This document shows positions 57,336-64,000 of a DNA stretch of 64,000 nt, one piece after another. Position 1 is the stretch's first letter; each line of letters starts with the position of its first letter. The notes beneath the pieces are model-generated. The model was not told the DNA's origin and did not search any database. It saw only the letters and a list, made by a program, of their open reading frames with translations. This DNA is from Hevea brasiliensis (taxonomy: Eukaryota > Streptophyta > Magnoliopsida > Malpighiales > Euphorbiaceae). The position numbers and the translations under genes were made by a program. The DNA lies in contig NC_079495.1 in NCBI RefSeq assembly GCF_030052815.1, positions 58,224,422 through 58,288,421 of the forward strand, given 5' to 3'.

Positions 57336-60300
57336 TGTGACACCCCTTACCCGTCTATAGTGTAGCTGAGCAAGTTATGCCACTCAGTGTATCGGAACAC
57401 CAATTCATGTTTCAATTTCAATTAATCCCTTTTTATTCATTTATTTATAATTTTTGATAAATCTAAATTTTTTCGCAAATTTTATAGAAAATCCGTGAGT
57501 CTGGCTATAAATTGGAAAAAGCAGTTCTTCCAACTGTTAAAAACACTCCCAATAATATCATCACATTATTCTCAATCAACCTCCAATATATACTCAACAA
57601 TTTCTCAATTCACTTCAGTATCTCAAAATTCAATTCAATTCAAAATACCGTTAACTCAATGAAAATTGCTCAATTTATTACTAAACATATTTCATAGATA
57701 CTTACATCAAAAGCTTGATTACATGAATTTATAATATACATTACAGAAGGTTACAAAATACAAAATATCAAAATATCAAAAGTGGCCTAATGTCCTACCA
57801 AATGCACTGCAATGTGAGGTGACTCTGAACTCTGAGTGCAGATATGAAGGCTCACCCTGTATGAGGCCTGCTGGACTCCCCAGCTATGTCTCCAGTACCT
57901 GCGCGTGGCAAAAGCGATGCGCTAAGCAATTCTGCTTAGTGGTGACAATATAAAATAAAATAAAATAAAATAATAACATGTGCATATAATGTATGTTTAC
58001 ATTTTTGGGTGAACTAAGTCTCAAATGTTTATTGCAATATTATTCAATTGAAGTTTGGTAAGATTTATTAATACTGCCCGAGTAACCTATACTAGTTGAC
58101 TGGACTGGATAAACGGGTAAACTGGTACTGGGTACTAAGTACCTCGGACCATCACACCATCGGTCACATTGTGTCTCCCGGTGTGCAACAGAACAACTAA
58201 TAAGCTGTGATAATTATCGGGGATTAAACCCGAGTATAACAACTCAATATCATAGCCAAAGGATATTATGTCACAGAATGGCATGGGAAGCCATGAAATA
58301 CAGAATGGCATGAAGCCATATGCAGTACTGCTAACAGAACCCTATTGGCATGCCAACCTATCCAAACCAATCACATTAGGCCTACTAGGGCATTTAACAC
58401 TTTCATTTATGTAATTCTTTGAAATTGAATTTTTATTATTACTATTCATTTCATTGGTCAACTAAAATGTTGACTTTTGCATTGACAATAGGTAAATTAG
58501 TTTAAATATCATCAACATACCACATTTTGCATTTTAAACTTGTTGGTATTGGTTGCCAATACCATCTCTAAGTTTAATGTGAATTGGAAAAAATTTTCAG
58601 TTTTCAAGCTTTGGGTTTACTGTTCCATTAGTCATTTTTGCAATGGGAATTTGTAAAAATGCTCAACATGAAAGTTGTTACCCGTTTTGTCTAGTTGAAT
58701 TTCCTTTTTTGAATCACTCCATTTGGAGTTTTCTAGCTCAAGTTATGGCCTAAAAACCATAACTTGCCGGATTGGACAGATTCCAAAATTATGGGTAAAA
58801 TTGTTTCTGCCAGATTTGATAACTCAAGTTTGGTTGAAAATTTGACTAGGTTATGGTCATAATTTGGGTCAGGTTTCTTTATGAAAGTTGTTGGTCTATA
58901 TCTCAACTTGTTGCTGGTAAAATTTCAAGTCAATTGGACCTTGCTACATCGAGTTATGGCCAAATGACAAAATACTGTTCATTTGGTCATTTTGCCCAGG
59001 CAGATTGCAGGTCACCCGGATTGGAGCAACATTTTGGTCCACTTAGTTTGGTCTTATGGGCATGGTTTCTTCACCAAAATTGTGCCATTTTGTGTCTAGT
59101 TTCATGTAAAATTGGCCAAACACCAATTGAACCTCTACAATTTAAGTTATGGCTGTCCAAATAGGTTGGACTCACATCCAAACCTGCAGGTCACACAAGG
59201 CAGCCACTCCAACCTCAACTCCCACAACACAATTCACTTCATTTTTGATTCAAACCAAACCAAATGGTCATTAATTGACCATTAAAACCTACTCCTATCA
59301 TCACAAGATCAAAGTCTCATTCTTCAACCCAAACCCTAACTCAACATTTCCAAACCATGCATTATCATTGCATTTATCAATTCACTTATAAGATACACAT
59401 TAAGGGCAGCCATACTAGCATGTTAGCTCTCCAAAAATCATCATCATATTACCCTAACCATGGCTGCCAAAATTTAGGGTTAGCATACCAATGGTGTTTC
59501 ATCAAATTTCTTTGTCATTTACACATATTCATAGTTCCTAAACATGAAATTAAAGTGAAATTCAAGGTTTAGGTTACTAACCTCTTTTAGCTCAAATCCA
59601 AGCCAACCAAAACTTTAATTTTTCTTCAAAATTTTGCTGCCCAAAGCTTCCTCAAGGTGTGGGGTGAATTTTTTGTGAAGACAACTAGGGCTTTTGGTGG
59701 AAGAAAGCTAGGGAAATGGAGGTTTAGAAGTTTGTTAATGGTGGTTATGGTGGAATGGTTCACGGCAAGAGGAAGAAGAAAGAAAGAAAAGTCTGATTTT
59801 CTTCATTTTCCAGCCCATTTGACCTCTTTTAAGTTAGTTTATGCCATGTGTCACCATGTAATTGGGTGAAGGCACACTAATGACATCATGTGATGTCATA
59901 AATTCCCATTTAATTCATTTTTTTTCTTTTCTTTTCTACTCATTTTCAATTCAATTTTTAGTAATATTTATTCACATTTTATGTCATAATAATTATTTAC
60001 TTAACTGGACAAGTCGGCCAAAAATCATCTCTGAAGACGAAATGACCAAAATGCCCTCCGTTTGGCTTAACGAGCCAAAATTGTATGTACCGATTGAAAA
60101 ATTTTTCTAAGCATTCCCTTGGCATTCTAATGCGATAAGAACCTCAATAACCATTCTCTGGAGTCCCAATAATTATTTTATAATTTTTCCCCTAGGTCTA
60201 GGGCTCCTAGTTGCGAGAATCGCAACTTCTGACTAGGTTACCCATCGCCACGGCACCGGCTCATTTAACTTGGTTGTATTTTATTTCTAAAATTTTTACT

Positions 60301-60437
60301 AAATTTTTCTTATTAATAGAGTTAATTATGGTTCCTCACTTTAGTTTAAATATTTTTCCAGACATTCTAGCTGTCCGGACCGACACCGATCACCGGAACA
60401 GTAGAATGTATGAAATTGCTACAGGGAGGGTGTTACA
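57336..60437 (-). repeat. 3' LTR of the chromovirus (copy H), 3.1 kb
   Basis: TGTGACACC to GGTGTTACA on the plus strand; on its own strand it starts TGTAACACC directly after the polypurine tract. Hairpin 57922-57939; modules near 58671, 58884 and 59076. It is the reference for calling 2638-6108, 8056-11937, 15182-18382 and others LTRs. The 5 bp outside its 57336 end are TTTTC; the matching duplication would be beyond the window. Confidence 0.9.
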
Positions 60438-60438
60438 A

Positions 60439-60450
60439 CTCTTCCCCTCT
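60439..60450 (-). other. Chromovirus polypurine tract
   Basis: Minus strand AGAGGGGAAGAG, immediately before the LTR start; identical to that of the TRIM-like element. Confidence 0.85.
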
Positions 60451-60459
60451 AATTTAAAT

Positions 60460-61362
60460 TTCATCCTCGAAATTTACCTGATGCAAACAGTTGAGGGAAC
60501 TGTTGCCTCATCGTCTCTTCACTTTCCCAAGTTGCCTCCTCGGTGTTGTGGTGCCTTCCAAAGCACTTTCACCAGTGGGATCTGCTTATTTCTCAACTCT
60601 TTCACTTCCCGAGCCAGGATCCGTATGGGTTCTTCTTCATATGTCAAATCTGGTTGTACTTCAATTTCTTCCATGGAGATGACATGTGAAGGATCTGAGC
60701 GGTATCTTCTTAACATAGACTTGTGGAACACATTGTGGATCTTGTCCAGCTCTGGTGGTAAAGCTAGCCTATAGGCCACTGGACCCACACGTTCAATGAC
60801 TTCATATGGGCCAATAAACCTAGGGCTCAACTTACCTTTTCTTCCGAACCTCAATATTTTCTTTCATGGTGAGACTTTGAGAAACACTTTATCACCAACT
60901 GCATACTCTATCTCTTTTCTCTTCAGGTCGGCATAAGACTTCTGTCTATCGGAGGCAATCTTCAGGTTAGCTTTGATTATTTTCACTTTTTCCTCAGTCT
61001 GTTTCACCAGGTCTGGTCCTACCAACTTATCTTCGCCCAATTCAGTCTAACACACTGGGGTTCTACATTTCCTCCCATATAGTGCTTCATACGGAGCCAT
61101 TTGAATGCTAGCTTGGTAGCTATTGTTGTATGCGAATTCTGCCAGTGGGAGGTATCTATCCCAACTTCCCTCAAACTCAATAACACAACTCCTTAGCATA
61201 TCCTCAAGGACCTGACATATATTTTATGTTATTATTATCATTTCAGTTTAATATTTGCATTAGTTCAATTGGTTTCAGTTGTTTACCTAGATTACTCTTT
61301 CTGATTGTCCATCCGTCTGAGGATGAAAAACTGTGCTGAAGTGGAGTTGTGTACCCAAGGAT
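60460..61362 (-). pseudogene. Chromovirus integrase C-terminus and chromodomain
   Basis: From the integrase core's HPQTDGQSERVI (about 61310) through a 75-nt intron-like interruption (61212-61286), [22 protein letters not shown], the GPY segment (RFIGPYEVIERVGPVAYRLALP) and VFHKSMLRRY to the chromodomain (NKQIPLVKVLW...). A one-nt insertion near 60550 shifts the chromodomain end; EATWE and the final FRG-stop are read in the shifted frame up to about 60463. A TAG at the edge of the intron-like segment replaces the usual Gln, and there is another stop in 'VSP-stop-KKILRFGRKGKLS'. The chromodomain in this group guides integration to heterochromatin. Confidence 0.8.
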
Positions 61363-61990
61363 TCATGCAACTTCTTTCCAGAATCTTGATGCTAACCTTG
61401 GGTCTCGGTCAGATATGATAGAAAGTGGGATTCCATGCAGCCTAACTATCTCACTGATATACAATTCTGCTAGCTTCTCCAGTGAGTAGTCAGTCCTAAC
61501 TAGCAGAAAATGTGCTGACTTCGTCAATCTATCCACTATCACCCATACTGCATCATGCTTCCTTTGGGTGAGAGGTAGACCACTAACAAAATCCATAGTG
61601 ACCCGGTCCCATTTCCATTCAGGTATGTTTATAGGCTGTAACAAACCCGATGGAACTTGATGTTCTGCCTTAACTTGCTGACATATCAAGCATTTAGTCA
61701 CATAGTCAGCTATATCCCTCTTCATACCAGGCCACCAATAATGAGGCTTCAAATCATTATACATTTTTGTGATCCCCGGGTGCATAGCATAAACACTCGT
61801 GTGTGCTTCTTTCAGAATACTAGTCTTCAGTTCCCCATCATCTGGTACACACACTCTTCTTCTGTAGTATAGACACCCATCTGCTTTCACCTCATATTCA
61901 GTTTCCTTCCCCTTAGGAATTTTAGCCATAATTGCCATTAGTTTTTCATCTGCCTTCTGCCCATCTTGTATTTGCTGTAGTAGGGTTGGC
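61363..61990 (-). pseudogene. Chromovirus integrase, N-terminal zinc finger and core
   Basis: Reads KADGCLYYRRRVCVPDD, the HHCC finger (EAHTSVYAMHPG ... KCLICQQVKAEH), then the core with MDFVSGLPLTQ and SDRDPRLASRFWKE. A frameshift near 61985 separates it from RNase H. A second, an extra A near 61378, takes it out of the frame containing HPQTDGQSE. Confidence 0.85.
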
Positions 61991-62462
61991 CTCGCAACTC
62001 ACCCAAAATAGCTCCATCTTGAGCTAAGGACAGACAGGTATTGAGTGATCTTAAAGATGTGATGGACTTTCTGCTTAAAGCATCAGCAACTACATTTGCC
62101 TTCTCAGGATGATAATCTATCACACAATCATAGTCCTTTAGGAACTCAATCCATCGCCTCTGTCTAAGATTGAGCTCCTTCTGGGTTGGCAAATATTTTA
62201 GACTCTTGTGGTCGGTATAGATGTAGCATTTTTCACCATATAAATAATGCCTCCATATCTTCAGTGCGAAGATAATCGTTGCTAACTCCAGGTCATGAGT
62301 AGGGTAGTTTTGTTCATGTGGCCTTAACTGCCTGGAAGCATAGGTGACCACTTTCCCCTCTTGCATCAATACACACCCTAGCCCATTATGTGAGGCATCA
62401 CTGTAGATCACAAAGTCCTTTCCCGACACTGGCTGTGTTAACACTGGTGCCTCTGTCAACAC
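61938..62462 (-). pseudogene. Chromovirus RNase H
   Basis: [50 protein letters not shown] and a 'VVADALSRK' end. Same frame as RT but separated by TAG in QANF-stop-RLKAVL, a usual Gln position (CAG to TAG). Confidence 0.87.
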
Positions 62463-62474
62463 AGCCTTTAATCT

Positions 62475-63539
62475 CTAAAAATTAGCCTGACATTTGTCAT
62501 TCCAGTTAAATCTGACATTCTTGTTTAATAACTTGGTCATTGGAGCAGCTATAAGAGAAAACCCCTTCACAAATCTTTTGTAGTATCCAGCTAACCCCAA
62601 GAAACTTATGACCTCAGTTGTATTTCTGGGAGGCTTCCATTCCATCACTGCTTCTATCTTTTTGGGATCCACTCTAATCCCCTCTGCTGATACTATGTGT
62701 CCAAGGAAAGAGATTTCACTCATCCAAAAGTCACACTTGGACAACTTAGCATACAGCTTCTTTTCTCGCAGGGTTTGCAGAATAATCCTCAAATGTTCAT
62801 CATGTTCTTCCCTGGTCTTGGAATACACCAAAATATCATCAATAAATACCACTACGAACCGATCTAAGTATGGATGGAAGATACAGTTCATAAGGTCCAT
62901 AAATGCTGCTGGTGCATTTGTTAACCCAAACGGCATCACTAGAAATTCATAGTGCCCATACCGGGTTCTGAATGCAGTTTTTGACACATCTGCATCCTTT
63001 ACCCTCAACTGATGATACCCTGATCTGAGGTCAATTTTTGAAAATACACCGGCTCCCTTCAACTGATCAAACAGATCGTCAATTCTAGGCGATGGATATT
63101 TATTCTTCACAGTTACTTTATTCAACTGCCGGTAATCAATACACAATGTCAAAGTTCCATCCTTTTTCGTCACAAACAGCACCGGAGCTCCCCATGGTGA
63201 CACACTGGGGTGTATGAACCCCTCATCAAGCAACTCTTGCAACTGAGTTTTCAACTCCCTCAATTCAGTGGGTGCCATCCTATGAGGAGCAATGGAAATG
63301 GGTGCTGTACCCGGCAATACCTCAATAGCAAACTCGACTTCCCTTTCTGGTGGTAAACCAGGCAACTCCTTAGGAAATACATATGGGAAGTCTCTTACTG
63401 TGGGTATATCATTCAGGTTTGGCTTAGCTTGCCTAGTATCAACCACGTGTGCTAGGTAAGCTTCACAGCCTTTTCTCATCATTCTTCTTGCAACTGTGGC
63501 TGAGATAACATTGGACAGGAAATCTGTCCTTTCACCCAC
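62475..63539 (-). pseudogene. Chromovirus reverse transcriptase
   Basis: Long open stretch: [20 protein letters not shown], a [20 protein letters not shown] lead, [50 protein letters not shown] and the catalytic [10 protein letters not shown], followed by the connection domain ([16 protein letters not shown]). RT copies the RNA genome into DNA. Upstream it is joined in frame, through two stops, to the protease. It looks like a typical Ty3-gypsy RT with no missing core motif. Confidence 0.9.
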
Positions 63540-64000
63540 AACAGTGATCTCATTACCCTAAGAAGTTTTCAGAGAAATTCTCTTCAATTTGCAATCAACT
63601 ATTGCCTGATGACGTGACAACTAGTCCATTCCCAAAATCACATCAAACTCATGAAAGGGCAACTCAATTAGGTCTGCCGAGAATTCATACCCTTGAATCC
63701 TCAACGGGCAACCCTTATATACTTTATTCACTACCACACTGTGGCCTAGTGGATTTATGACCATAATGTCTTGATCACTCTCCTCTACTGGAACTCCCCT
63801 CTCTATGGGTAGTTTGATGCAAATGTAGGAATGAGTGGATCCTGGATCCACCAATGCATGTACAGAAGTGTTGTAGAGGGAAAACGTACCCCTTATGACA
63901 TCCGGGGCATCTCGCTCGTCCTGAGCTCTGATGGCATAGGCCCTAGCTGGTATTCTAGTGTCTGGCCTCTCAACTGACTCAGATGCAGGCCTCAGTGATG
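63540..64000 (-). pseudogene. Chromovirus aspartic protease and gag-protease linker
   Basis: VDPGSTHSYICIKLPIERGV with DPG in place of the usual DSG at the active-site loop, then GYEFSADLIELPFHEFDVILGMD. A TAG follows where the family has Trp (DWL), and another stop lies near 63560. Upstream to 64000 the frame reads the linker (RPDTRIPARAYAIRAQDERD), cut by the window edge. I recall DPG as a variant in this group, so it is not proof of inactivity. Confidence 0.8.

Larger units (their letters stand above)
57336..64000 (-). mobile_element. Tekay/Del-like chromovirus, 3' part
   Basis: Minus-strand element: protease (63.8 kb), RT, RNase H, integrase, chromodomain (60.5 kb), polypurine tract (60439-60450), then a 3.1-kb LTR (57336-60437). 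The 5' LTR and most of gag lie beyond 64000. Domain order plus chromodomain identify a chromovirus; the long LTR and 'DPGST' protease suggest Tekay/Del. It shows which coding element owns the 3-kb LTR family. Several stops and frameshifts make it defective. Confidence 0.88.

Noticed and set aside
60460..64000. Possible endogenous pararetrovirus, because of RT and RNase H
   Set aside because: Integrase, chromodomain, polypurine tract and a long LTR are present and no movement protein is seen, so it is a Ty3-gypsy retrotransposon.
1..64000. CRISPR arrays, bacterial operons, rRNA, riboswitches
   Set aside because: No regularly spaced short repeats, no operon structure and no conserved RNA core was seen; the sequence is plant nuclear DNA.

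Overview
The window is nuclear DNA of a flowering plant, most likely a eudicot. It is AT-rich, has GT-AG introns, and contains two ordinary plant genes in a dense bed of nested LTR retrotransposons and MITEs. The two host genes are a small basic intrinsic aquaporin of the SIP2;1 type (+ strand, three exons, 35397-49135) and a three-exon DUF309-domain gene, probably plastid-targeted (- strand, 50765-51721). They converge tail to tail. I cannot name the species.

Layout. 1-1116 is a relic of a Ty3-gypsy-type LTR. 1117-23680 is one Ty1-copia element (about 2.1 kb LTRs, about 5.3 kb native interior) blown up to 22.6 kb by five nested insertions: a 414-bp TRIM-like element (1496-1909), three solo gypsy-type LTRs (2638-6108, 8056-11937, 15182-18382) and an inverted solo LTR of a copia element of its own family (12966-15068). 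Each has a 5-bp target duplication, one with a mismatch. 23681-25388 is another LTR relic, followed by a microsatellite-rich spacer. 26995-34495 is a complete non-coding LTR element with giant LTRs (3.3 and 4.0 kb) around only 199 nt of interior. SIP2;1 follows; its 12.9-kb first intron holds a Ty3-gypsy chromovirus (38596-44066, TSD CAATT), an old gypsy/copia scrap and a long-TIR MITE. Downstream are a Mutator-like MITE (49351-50091), the DUF309 gene, a Stowaway-like MITE inside degenerate repeat sequence, LTR 54620-57335, and a minus-strand Tekay/Del-like chromovirus (57336 to beyond 64000) whose 3' LTR is a member of the same 3-kb LTR family.

The most interesting content is that LTR family. 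Within one window it occurs as the LTR of a coding chromovirus, as solo LTRs, as an element with giant LTRs and a 199-nt interior, and as a 414-bp element with 102/113-bp LTRs and the same 199-nt interior. The interior looks like a fusion of the chromovirus pol 3' end plus polypurine tract with the leader plus primer binding site. The small LTR looks like the 3-kb LTR collapsed between two GTGAGG microhomologies. The LTRs also carry a short hairpin with compensatory changes and a three-fold internal module at about 200-nt spacing.

I saw no tRNA, rRNA, CRISPR or bacterial-type operon. All retroelement reading frames are damaged. Everything here was read by eye; no alignment or database search was run.
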